Source: Eubacteriaceae bacterium (lineage in GTDB: Bacteria > Bacillota > Clostridia > Eubacteriales > Eubacteriaceae). From it: 64,000 nt of DNA. Positions 26,392 through 34,488 of this stretch are shown here, piece by piece. The number at the start of each line of letters is the position of its first letter. Position 1 is the stretch's first letter. The stretch lies in assembly GCA_012522805.1 (NCBI GenBank), contig JAAYJS010000023.1:1-64000 (forward strand), given 5' to 3'. The translations under genes and the position numbers were made by a program. Under the pieces are notes generated by a model. It was not told the origin of the DNA. It saw nothing but the letters and a program-made list of their open reading frames with translations, and ran no database searches.

Positions 26392-28222
26392 GACACTTGT
26401 ATCCTTTTGCAAAATCCGCAATGCCGCAGGCGGAGCATTTTTCCTTACAATAAGGGGTATGTTCTCCGGATAAGCTTTTTTGCCACTCCGAAATTAAAAA
26501 CTCTTTGGACACACCGACGTCGATGATATCCCAAGGTAGGTTTTCCTCCGTATCTCTCTCTCGATGGGCATAAAAATCCGGGTGGATCTCCGATTGTTCC
26601 AGAGCGCGTTGCCATTTTTTGTCATCGAAAACTTCCGCCCAAGAGTCGAATTTACAACCCAAGCGGTGGGCCTCCAAGAGTACCTTGCCGAGGCGGCGGT
26701 CTCCCCTTGCAAATACGGCTTCGTAGTAACTGAGGGTGGCATCGTGCCAATTGTAGGTTATTTTTCTATTCTTAATGCGCTTTTTTAAATAGTTCTGCTT
26801 ATCGTTAAAGGTTTCCACGGTATCCTGCCCCATCCATTGAAATGGTGTAAAGGGTTTGGGTACTAGACAGGCGGTCGAAATAACCAATTGAACCCGTCGG
26901 TTTCGCAGTTCTTTGTTGGTTTGAAAGTAAGCGTCGATGACTTTTTCCGCCAGATCGGCAATGCCGTCTAAATCTTCCTCTGTTTCTGTGGGCAATCCGA
27001 TGACAAAGTACAGCTTGATATGACCCCAGCCCTTTTCAAAAGCTGCGGTGACCGTGGATATGAGATCTGCCTCGGTGACGCCCTTGTTGATGACGTCGCG
27101 CAATCGTTGGGTTCCGGCCTCCGGCGCTAAGGTGATGCCGGTTTTCCTCACTTTTTGAATGTCTTCCAACAAGTCTACCGAAAGGGAGTCGATCCTTAAA
27201 GAAGGTAGGTTGATACCCACTTCGTCATAGGTTTTTAAAAGTTCTTGAACGGCCTTTTCGACGCCGGTGTAGTCCCCGGTACTTAAGGATGACAAGGTCA
27301 CCTCATCGTAACCGGTGCTTTTTAAAATATTTTCAGCGTCTTTCATCACGCAATCGACGGACTTTTCCCGGGTAGGGCGATAGATGATGCCCGCTTGGCA
27401 AAAACGGCAACCACGACCACAACCTCTAAACACTTCCAAGTTAACCCGGTCGTGGATGGTTTTGGCATAAGGGACCACAAAGCGGTCTGGATAATAGACG
27501 TGCTCCATATCGTGGATGAAGCGTTTTTTAACGGGAAAAGGGGCGTTGTTGGTGCTTGTCCAACCCGCTATGGTGCCATCGCTATGATATTGCACATCGT
27601 AAAATGCAGGGACGTACACACCTTCTAAATCCGTCAGGGATTGAAAGAAATCCTTTTTAGAACCACCATTTTTTTTGTGATTGCGGTATTTTTCCATGAT
27701 TTCCGGTAGGGATTCTTCAGCCTCGCCGATGACAAAAATATCTATAAAATCCGCCAAGGGTTCCGGATTATAGGCGCAGGGACCTCCCGCCATGACGATG
27801 GGGTCGGACTCTTCTCGCTCCTCGCATAACAACGGGATTTGTGCCAGATCCAGCATATTCAGAATATTGGTATAACTCATCTCGTATTGCAATGTGAAGC
27901 CTATAAAGTCCATTTCTTTTAAAGGAGTGGTGGACTCCAAGGTATACAATGGCAATTGAGCGCTGCGCATTTTTGCTTCCATATCGATCCAAGGGGCAAA
28001 GACGCGTTCACACCAAATATCCTCTTCTTCGTTGAGCAGAGCGTATAGGATTTTAATACCTAAATGGGACATGCCGACTTCGTAAGTATCAGGAAAGGCC
28101 ATGGCATAGCGAATGACAATGTTTTCCAAGTTTTTATGGACGGCATTCACTTCGTTGCCGGTATAGGTAATGGGTTTTTGAACATGAGGCAAAATATCCT
28201 CAAGTATTTCTTTGATCTTCAT
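26369..28222 (-). CDS. TIGR03960-family B12-binding-type radical SAM protein
   Basis: A large enzyme with a B12-binding-like N-terminal region (MSHLGIKILYALLN) and a radical SAM core with the iron-sulfur motif FRGCGRGCRFCQAG, followed by APEAGTQRLRDVINKG. The C-terminal region ends with a cysteine cluster (CKEKCSACGIADF). I prefer ATG 28222, giving 617 residues and the usual start before EILEDILPHVQKP; a GTG at 28270 and an ATG at 28255 are alternatives with no better ribosome site. Reaction unknown; it works with the DUF2344 partner encoded next. Confidence 0.9.
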   Translation of the reverse strand: MKIKEILEDILPHVQKPITYTGNEVNAVHKNLENIVIRYAMAFPDTYEVGMSHLGIKILYALLNEEEDIWCERVFAPWIDMEAKMRSAQLPLYTLESTTPLKEMDFIGFTLQYEMSYTNILNMLDLAQIPLLCEEREESDPIVMAGGPCAYNPEPLADFIDIFVIGEAEESLPEIMEKYRNHKKNGGSKKDFFQSLTDLEGVYVPAFYDVQYHSDGTIAGWTSTNNAPFPVKKRFIHDMEHVYYPDRFVVPYAKTIHDRVNLEVFRGCGRGCRFCQAGIIYRPTREKSVDCVMKDAENILKSTGYDEVTLSSLSTGDYTGVEKAVQELLKTYDEVGINLPSLRIDSLSVDLLEDIQKVRKTGITLAPEAGTQRLRDVINKGVTEADLISTVTAAFEKGWGHIKLYFVIGLPTETEEDLDGIADLAEKVIDAYFQTNKELRNRRVQLVISTACLVPKPFTPFQWMGQDTVETFNDKQNYLKKRIKNRKITYNWHDATLSYYEAVFARGDRRLGKVLLEAHRLGCKFDSWAEVFDDKKWQRALEQSEIHPDFYAHRERDTEENLPWDIIDVGVSKEFLISEWQKSLSGEHTPYCKEKCSACGIADFAKGYKCHEQYHRI

Positions 28223-28275
28223 TTTCAGTTCTTTCTTATCGATAGGTTCCGTCATAAAAACGAAGGGCACTCATT

Positions 28276-29664
28276 TTAAGCGTACACTTCGTTTTGATAA
28301 AATAAAACAAGATTTTTCTTTTTCCGCGTCAATATCTCTGAGCTGTAGGGCTTTAAACTGTACACGCCATAGTGTATATGATGGTTTTTAAAGCGTTTCG
28401 TCGCTCCCAATTGCGTGACATAATTTTCGATTTCCTTTAATCCATGTTGGATGGTATCCCGTGGGGACCATACCTCCCCTACAAAAATTTTCTTTTCCTT
28501 CTTGTCGATGGCTACAAATCGACAATTTTCATCGAGTTCTATGCGATCGATGGTAAAGGGTATTTTGTTATCCGCAGAGGCCGCTTCGAAAATCTCTATA
28601 AATATCTGTCGCAAGGTATCCAGTTGGTAGTCATCGTAGGTATGCATTAAATGCTCGTAAGCATACAGATCTTCACACCTTTCCAAGCGTTGGTAATCCG
28701 ATGCGATATAAGTAAACCACAGTTTGACAATGGGGTCAATGATTTCATAAACCGGTTCGGGCGTCAGTAAAAATCTTTTTTTACGCACCAAGGGGTTCCC
28801 TTTGGAAATCATAGCGATTGCTTCCAAGCCTTTTAAGCTCTTTTTCACTTGCTTTTTACTCAGCCCACCCCACTGGGCAATAACCTGAAGGGTGTGTGCA
28901 CCGTCGGCAAGAGCTCTGAGGACCGTGTTGTAATACGCATTATATGTTGTGAACTCTCCGATCGATTGCTGCATTTCGTTATGTAGGAAGCCTCTTTTAT
29001 TTAAAAAGTCCCTTCTGATCTTTTCTAAAAAATCTTCTCTCTTTTCGCATCCGGTAAAATGATCCCAATAGCCGCTGATACCTCCGGTCACCGTGTATAA
29101 TTGCACTAATTGTTCGTAGGTGTGATAGGGGTATTCCCGCAGCATTTCCACAAAGCTGTGGGGTTGCAATTTGATTTGTGAGGTCGCACAAAGTTCAAAG
29201 ATGTATCGTTTTTGATCCAGATGCAATAACGTAGATGCGTTGGGCAGAACCACAATGACTACAGCATTTTGTTTGCGCAAACTTTTATGCCACACTCGGT
29301 GTAAGGACTTTTCTAACTGCTTGCTTTCCCAAAACAAATGGTGGCTATTATCTAAAACCAATATTTTTCGTTCTTCTGAATGTTCTGCATAGATGTTGAG
29401 CAGCTCTTCCCAACCGTCGACAGAAGTTTCTTCTTGTCCATGATCGATGTATTCCGAAAGGCATGCGCTAAAGGCAATGCGGTTTCTATAATCCGATGTG
29501 GGACGCCCGCAAAAATACAAACCTTTGTTATTTTTTAAAAAGGCTTTGACGAGGGACGTTTTACCCACCGCTTTGCGACCTGTCAGCAAAATAAAATGGC
29601 TTTTATTTGGATTCAAGTTTTGCAAAAAATTAAGTTCCTGATTTCTTCCAATAAAGAATGCCAT
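28276..29664 (-). CDS. AAA ATPase (ATPase_2/DUF234 type)
   Basis: A 462-residue ATP-binding protein. The N-terminal FIGRNQELNFL and Walker A GRKAVGKTS (about 30-38) are typical of archaeal-type ATPase_2 proteins. A winged-helix part (GGLSKKQVKKSLKGLEAI) and a DUF234-like nuclease-related C-terminus (FVAIDKKEKKIFVGEVW) follow. The Walker B strand reads KILVLDN, with Asn where Asp or Glu is usual after the Asp. Homologues are common accessory proteins of unknown function. It stands directly upstream of the radical SAM gene. Confidence 0.8.
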   Translation of the reverse strand: MAFFIGRNQELNFLQNLNPNKSHFILLTGRKAVGKTSLVKAFLKNNKGLYFCGRPTSDYRNRIAFSACLSEYIDHGQEETSVDGWEELLNIYAEHSEERKILVLDNSHHLFWESKQLEKSLHRVWHKSLRKQNAVVIVVLPNASTLLHLDQKRYIFELCATSQIKLQPHSFVEMLREYPYHTYEQLVQLYTVTGGISGYWDHFTGCEKREDFLEKIRRDFLNKRGFLHNEMQQSIGEFTTYNAYYNTVLRALADGAHTLQVIAQWGGLSKKQVKKSLKGLEAIAMISKGNPLVRKKRFLLTPEPVYEIIDPIVKLWFTYIASDYQRLERCEDLYAYEHLMHTYDDYQLDTLRQIFIEIFEAASADNKIPFTIDRIELDENCRFVAIDKKEKKIFVGEVWSPRDTIQHGLKEIENYVTQLGATKRFKNHHIHYGVYSLKPYSSEILTRKKKNLVLFYQNEVYA

Positions 29665-29792
29665 GGTAAACTCCTTTTAGCGCTTTTCCGCTAAATTCCG
29701 CTGACAGACGCCTGCACATTTATCCACAAAAGGAATAGGCTTTGATTCGGCTCATATCGGTTGGTCACCATTCTGCCAGAGTTTTCAAATGC

Positions 29793-30548
29793 TTATTTGC
29801 CGGGTGTGGTATCCAGTTGAAACTCTTTGACAAAATCGCTCATCTCGCCGTTATAAGCGTTCATATCGATGAATCTTTCGCTACCCTCATAGCCGTTGAG
29901 CAACCCTCTATCGGTGTATTGCCAAAACACCCATTTGTGCCCTCCGGATAAACCCGGTTCCTGACTATTGTAATCTGCGATCCAAATGCGCGAATCTTTA
30001 AAATCATTTTTCAAATACAAGTCGTAGGTTTGGTAGTTGGTGTAGATGATCGGGGATTTTTCATAATAAGAGGTTAAGCGCTCGATCATTTCTTTGATGT
30101 TCTTTTTAACCTTCTTAGCTTCCATGGGTTTTTCCAAGTATTCCCCGTACAACTCGATATCGATAACCGGCGGCAAGGCTTTTTCACTTCTAGGTACGCG
30201 ATCGATGTAGTAATCCGCCTGAACCCGTCCTCCCACTTCGAAATCCATGAAATGATAGGCACCATAAGCCATGGAAGTTTTTTTGACGTTTTCCCAATTG
30301 TCAAGAAAACGTATATCTTCCATATGGGTCCCCTCTGTTGCCTTGATGTAGACAAAGTGAATATTTTGTTCTTCTAATTGTTGAAAGTCGACATCTCCCT
30401 GATAAGCGGAAAGATCCACGCCCTTCACATAGCCTAAGTCCTTTCTAAACATCATGGTTAAAACCACCACTGCTATAACCAATGCTAATATCGCCAAACC
30501 GGTGGCAATCCATCCAATTTTTTTTAAAGTTCCTTTTTTTTGTTCCAT
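29793..30548 (-). CDS. Membrane-anchored GH25 muramidase (lysozyme family)
   Basis: A 251-residue protein with one N-terminal membrane anchor (about 11-33) and an external GH25 domain that would cleave the MurNAc-GlcNAc bond. Family residues are present: Asp45 in GVDLSAYQGD, the YIKATEGT strand and the catalytic pair Asp130/Glu132 in PPVIDIE. No cell-wall binding repeats are seen. Its ATG overlaps the stop of the CARF nuclease gene by one base (TAATG), so it is translationally coupled to it. Housekeeping wall remodelling remains possible. Confidence 0.9.
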   Translation of the reverse strand: MEQKKGTLKKIGWIATGLAILALVIAVVVLTMMFRKDLGYVKGVDLSAYQGDVDFQQLEEQNIHFVYIKATEGTHMEDIRFLDNWENVKKTSMAYGAYHFMDFEVGGRVQADYYIDRVPRSEKALPPVIDIELYGEYLEKPMEAKKVKKNIKEMIERLTSYYEKSPIIYTNYQTYDLYLKNDFKDSRIWIADYNSQEPGLSGGHKWVFWQYTDRGLLNGYEGSERFIDMNAYNGEMSDFVKEFQLDTTPGK

Positions 30549-31750
30549 TACGAAGCTCCTACTAAATCTCGCATGATGCTGGACATCCCTTCGGAGAAAA
30601 CATCTTCGAAGGGGATGACCGTAACGCCCAACTCCTCCGCTTTACGGAGGAAAACGGAATTAATTTTCTTTTCTTTTTCCAAGGTCACCATGACGGCTTT
30701 GGCACGCATACCACCAAACTTCTCACAAAGAATTTTGATTTCGTACATATCGTAAACCGATCGTCCGGACAAACTCATTTTACAGGAGATAAAAACCGAG
30801 GTTAAACCTCTGATGCCGATCACATCGATTTCGTTGATGATGCGGTTGTTTTGGTTTTGTTTTCCCTTGTCCCAATTAATGATAACACTCATGTGTAAGT
30901 CATCAAAGAGATTCATTTGTTTAAGAACTAAATAGGTCCAAAGTTCCAACCAAGCCCCTTGAATTTTAAAGGCATTGGCGATATCGCGATCCCACAGGTT
31001 GATGACCATTTTATGTTCATCGGCTTGATGGATTTTTAAAATGCCGCTTTCTTCCAAGTCTTTTAAAACCGGCAACACTCTCTTTGCCTTTTTACCTTTA
31101 AGGGCATCGCCTTCGATGCGCAAGGTTCCATTGGGGGTGCCGTCCTCTCCCCGTTCTTCGATGGTTTCTGTTCTTTGAAACCAATCGATTAAAGAATCCC
31201 AAGCATCTAAACGCATAAAGTAGAGATGGCTTAAGCGCCTATAGGTCTGATAGCGTTGTTCGTCGTCAAACAAGCTTCTAAAATGGTCCAAATGATCGAT
31301 ACCTGCACCGTAAAGATTTAAAATATCGCCAATTTTAAAGTGCGGCAAGGCGATTTCTTTCACCTCGTCTTCCAAAACTTTAATAACGACCAAGGCTTTT
31401 CTTTTTAAGACTTTATAAATCAGAGGGATACCCTGGGTGTAAGCATATTGGCTGATCACCGAAACTAAAAAGGAATTGCCCCCTGTAATCTCAAAGGTGA
31501 TGTCTTCGTACTGCCAGGTAATTTCTTCCAAGGTGTGTGCTATTTGTCGCACACGCCAGTTGGAAAGGTGTATAAAGGAAATGTTCGGTTGCACCCCATG
31601 GCTCTTCAGAAATTGGCGAATGTTTTCTTTTTCCTTTTCTGTTAGAGGGGTTTCTACCAAAAATATCACATTTTTCGGTTTAAAAATCAGGGTGATTAAA
31701 ACGTTGTGAATGGCTTCATCTTTATCGTATATTTCGATTAAGGTCTTCAT
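30548..31750 (-). CDS. Card1-like CARF-DUF1887 nuclease (orphan)
   Basis: A 400-residue protein. Residues 1-150 form a CARF-type sensor with the signature FEITGGNSFL; the C-terminal third is the DUF1887 PD-(D/E)xK nuclease with NEIDVIG (Glu307, Asp309) and FISCK (Lys324). CARF proteins such as Card1 are switched on by cyclic oligoadenylate from type III CRISPR. The usual Glu before CK is Ser322 here, so activity may differ. I chose ATG 31750 with GAGGG upstream; it overlaps the macro-domain gene by 29 bases. No CRISPR array or cas gene is in the window. Confidence 0.85.
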   Translation of the reverse strand: MKTLIEIYDKDEAIHNVLITLIFKPKNVIFLVETPLTEKEKENIRQFLKSHGVQPNISFIHLSNWRVRQIAHTLEEITWQYEDITFEITGGNSFLVSVISQYAYTQGIPLIYKVLKRKALVVIKVLEDEVKEIALPHFKIGDILNLYGAGIDHLDHFRSLFDDEQRYQTYRRLSHLYFMRLDAWDSLIDWFQRTETIEERGEDGTPNGTLRIEGDALKGKKAKRVLPVLKDLEESGILKIHQADEHKMVINLWDRDIANAFKIQGAWLELWTYLVLKQMNLFDDLHMSVIINWDKGKQNQNNRIINEIDVIGIRGLTSVFISCKMSLSGRSVYDMYEIKILCEKFGGMRAKAVMVTLEKEKKINSVFLRKAEELGVTVIPFEDVFSEGMSSIMRDLVGAS

Positions 31751-32252
31751 ATAAACCGCCCTCGTACACCTTACAATAAATTTCGTAAGTTTTGCGATCG
31801 AACAAAACAAAAGTGATGGAGAGCTCCGAACCTTCCGCCTCTTTCAATACCGTAGCGATGGCTATTTTGGCCGCCTCTTCCAAGGGGTAGGCGTAAACAC
31901 CTGTAGAAATCGACGGAAATGCTAAGGTTTTAACACCGTGAGAAATGGCCAGTGCCACAGCATTGCGATAACTGGAAGCCAAAAGCGAAGCTTCACCGTG
32001 ATTCCCTCCTTGCCAAATCGGCCCCGGTGTGTGGATGACATAACGCACCGGCAGGTTGTACCCTTGGGTGATTTTGGCCTGTCCCGTTTCGCAACCGCCC
32101 AGTTTTTTACATTCCTCCAAGAGGCCCGGACCGGCAGCGCGATGAATGGCACCGTCCACACCTCCACCACCTAATAAGCTGGTGTTGGCTGCGTTGACGA
32201 TCGCATCGAATCCGCGATCTTCCGTGATGTCTCCTAAAATAAATTTTATCAT
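31722..32252 (-). CDS. Macro-domain protein (ADP-ribose / O-acetyl-ADP-ribose hydrolase type)
   Basis: A 176-residue single macro domain. It has GDIT near the start, the ligand-binding VNAANTSLLGGGGVDGAIH, the loop SISTGVYAYP and the HTPGPIW strand. Characterised bacterial relatives (YmdB/TARG-like) hydrolyse O-acetyl-ADP-ribose or remove ADP-ribose. Start is ATG 32252, overlapping the upstream stop (ATGA) and preceded by GGGGG. It is coupled to the CARF nuclease gene, so it could process a nucleotide signal or an ADP-ribosyl mark in the same pathway; this is inference. Confidence 0.95.
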   Translation of the reverse strand: MIKFILGDITEDRGFDAIVNAANTSLLGGGGVDGAIHRAAGPGLLEECKKLGGCETGQAKITQGYNLPVRYVIHTPGPIWQGGNHGEASLLASSYRNAVALAISHGVKTLAFPSISTGVYAYPLEEAAKIAIATVLKEAEGSELSITFVLFDRKTYEIYCKVYEGGLYEDLNRNIR

Positions 32253-32783
32253 GTTTTCCCCCAATTGTCTTCTTTTTCATAGTACAAGATCGGCGATAAA
32301 ATGTTTTTTCGGACCTTCACCATGTCATAAGAGATATCCGTTGCCGTGATGAGGTTGCCCTTTCGAAAAACCAACTTGTAGGTTTCTCTGTAAGCATAAA
32401 CCGGTTGTTCACCACTGCTACTTGTAAAACTTTGTATCGGTCTGTCGCCGATTAACAAGGAACCGGAATAATGTAATCGTATCATCACATTGCGATAGAT
32501 TTTAAACCCCTGCATCAAAAAATGGGGTTTGTAGTCCACCGCCTGAACACCCGCTATTTTCGGATAACGTCCGTTGGTGGAGACGTAAATATTGCGGATG
32601 TACAAATTAGTTGTTTTCGCAAATATAGTCGATAAAGTACCCTCTTTGGCAATAATAGGAAAAAGATATGGGATACAAATCAAAATCCGTCACATCGCAA
32701 AGAGAATCACCCTCCGTTGCAATCAGGTGATAGCGTTTGTTTCGATAAATTAAAAAGTCTGTAATCTGTTTGAATTGTTTCAT
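32249..32783 (-). pseudogene. Uncharacterised protein split by a +1 frameshift
   Basis: The first segment starts at ATG 32783 (AGGGA upstream) and encodes 58 residues ending YFIDYICENN before TAA at 32607-32609. The reading then continues in the +1 frame with NLYIRNIY, RYPKIAGV, YRNVMI and SSGEQPVYAY to the TGA at 32249. Skipping one T of the TAA joins the two parts into about 177 residues. I do not recognise a named domain. The stop overlaps the macro-domain ATG, so it leads that operon. A true frameshift mutation, a sequence error or a programmed shift cannot be separated here. Confidence 0.7.
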
Positions 32784-32870
32784 GGGTTCCCTGCTAATCA
32801 AATTGATGTATGCTATTATATCATAGAGCGAAATTTGAGAAATTAAGAACGTACTGAAAGAGGAGAAATT

Positions 32871-33521
32871 ATGCAGAATTATTTGATTGGCCCCGAGCAG
32901 ATTACACCCTATGAAGATGCCTTTGAAGAGAGTATCCGTCGTTTTCAAAGTTTGACCCCGGAAGAAATCGCCAAAAATACCGGTTGCACCTACCATCACA
33001 AGGAGAAGTATTTTGAGCTTCAATGTTTTCACAAGGATTTTCAAATCTTTTATCCAGATGGCAATATCTTGTATAAAGGCACTTCTATCAACCCGCCCAT
33101 CAATTGGCGATTAATTATCCTCAATTCTTTTTCTTCTACAAAGAATATTCCATTGTCCCACCAATGGATTTCCTATAAGGAGCAGCCCGGCGGCAATGTC
33201 TTTTATCCGAGCATCATCAACACCGTCATCAACCCCATGGGGCACTTTTATCACCAAGCGGATAAAGAAAAACTGGCTTCTCTTTTAAAAAGCCTCAAGT
33301 TTGAAGTATCCGGTACTATAGATCGCTTGATTGCCACTGGTTATTTTACTCCAAAAATACCGGTACAATTGCGTTTTTGGGCAGGAGATGAGGACTTCCC
33401 TGCAGGGTTCCAAATTCTTTTTGACAAAACCCTATCCTTTCACATGCATATCGAAGACTCCGTGGTGTTGTGCAGCATGGCGGCAGATATTGTGCGAAAT
33501 GAGTACTCTCTATTGGACTAA
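32871..33521 (+). CDS. DUF3786 domain protein
   Basis: A 216-residue cytoplasmic protein. The C-terminal block IPVQLRFWAGDEDFPAGFQILFDKT, split here as RFWAGDEDFPAG and ILFDKT, matches DUF3786, found mostly in anaerobic Firmicutes and often beside corrinoid or iron-sulfur proteins. Its function is not known. It has a strong GAGGAG ribosome site and is divergent from the frameshifted gene. Confidence 0.75.
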   Translation: MQNYLIGPEQITPYEDAFEESIRRFQSLTPEEIAKNTGCTYHHKEKYFELQCFHKDFQIFYPDGNILYKGTSINPPINWRLIILNSFSSTKNIPLSHQWISYKEQPGGNVFYPSIINTVINPMGHFYHQADKEKLASLLKSLKFEVSGTIDRLIATGYFTPKIPVQLRFWAGDEDFPAGFQILFDKTLSFHMHIEDSVVLCSMAADIVRNEYSLLD

Positions 33522-33560
33522 CCACTCCTTTAATTTCCCATCAGTGAATGTCGTTATAAA

Positions 33561-33600
33561 GCAAAGAACCACAATCTGTTTCAGGTTGTGGTTCTTTGCC
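33561..33600. terminator. Bidirectional terminator between DUF3786 and alarmone synthetase genes
   Basis: A perfect 14-bp stem (GCAAAGAACCACAA with TTGTGGTTCTTTGC) between convergent genes. Confidence 0.85.
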
Positions 33601-33634
33601 TTATTAATGCATTATGGGTTTATAAATGCCTTTT

Positions 33635-34345
33635 TTATTCGATGACAAAATTATGGATATTTTGCATGCGCAGATCGACTTCTGCGATGATTTCGGCGCA
33701 TTCCTTCAGCTCATCGCTGACATTGCTGGGTATGTTGAATTCTTCGATGGTTTTATATCGAATTTCGTGTTCCAAACTTGCCCAAAAATCCATGGCGATG
33801 GTTCGAATTTGCACCTCCACCTTGACCATTTCCTTGTGGTCCGAGAAAAAAACAGGAACACTGATAATCAGATGTAAACTTCGGTAACCATTATCCTTTG
33901 GTTTTTTTATATAATCCTTTGTGCAAAGGAGTTCTATATCATCTTGATTGAGCAACAGGGTTTGAATGGTGTAGATATCCTCAATATACGGACAAATTAC
34001 CCTAATACCCGCAATATCTTCAATCTTTTCGATGGCCAACTCTTTGTTGATTTCATAGCCTCTTCGCCAAAGTTTTTCGACGATACTCTTGGAAGATTTA
34101 ACACGACTTTTAATCGTGTGAATCGGGTTGCGTTGATGCAAACTTTGAAATTCGTCGCTTAAGATTTCCAAACGCGTGTTGACTTCTCTGATGGCTGCCA
34201 CATAATTGTTTTCGATGGCAGCGAAATCCTTCATCATTTGATTGGCGATTCGGTATAATTCCACCGATTCCTTTGGATATTCACTATAAAGATGTTTTAA
34301 AATGTCGGCCATTGGCGTCACATCACTTATTTTTTCATTCAGCAT
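33635..34345 (-). CDS. Small alarmone synthetase (RelA/SpoT synthetase domain)
   Basis: A 236-residue protein consisting only of the RelA/SpoT synthetase fold, without hydrolase or TGS/ACT parts. Conserved segments are TIKSRVKSSKSIVEK, IEDIAGIRVICPY, DYIKKPKDNGYRSLH and VEVQIRTIAMDFWASLEHE. It would make (p)ppGpp from ATP and GDP/GTP, like YjbM/YwaC. It is monocistronic. An ATG 33 bases further in is an alternative start. Confidence 0.92.
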   Translation of the reverse strand: MLNEKISDVTPMADILKHLYSEYPKESVELYRIANQMMKDFAAIENNYVAAIREVNTRLEILSDEFQSLHQRNPIHTIKSRVKSSKSIVEKLWRRGYEINKELAIEKIEDIAGIRVICPYIEDIYTIQTLLLNQDDIELLCTKDYIKKPKDNGYRSLHLIISVPVFFSDHKEMVKVEVQIRTIAMDFWASLEHEIRYKTIEEFNIPSNVSDELKECAEIIAEVDLRMQNIHNFVIE

Positions 34346-34488
34346 TGTTACCCCCGTTCTTAGACGATTGAATAAATGTTTCTGACTCTATCTTAACAAG
34401 TGATGCTTAAATCTTAACAACAACTAAAGGCGGAACGGCACCCAATTTCTTGTAATTTTATGACAAAAGTCTGAATTCTCTTTGCTAT

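Noticed and set aside
30548..32783. A CRISPR array near the CARF nuclease
   Set aside because: No direct repeats with regular spacing were seen within the window on either side.
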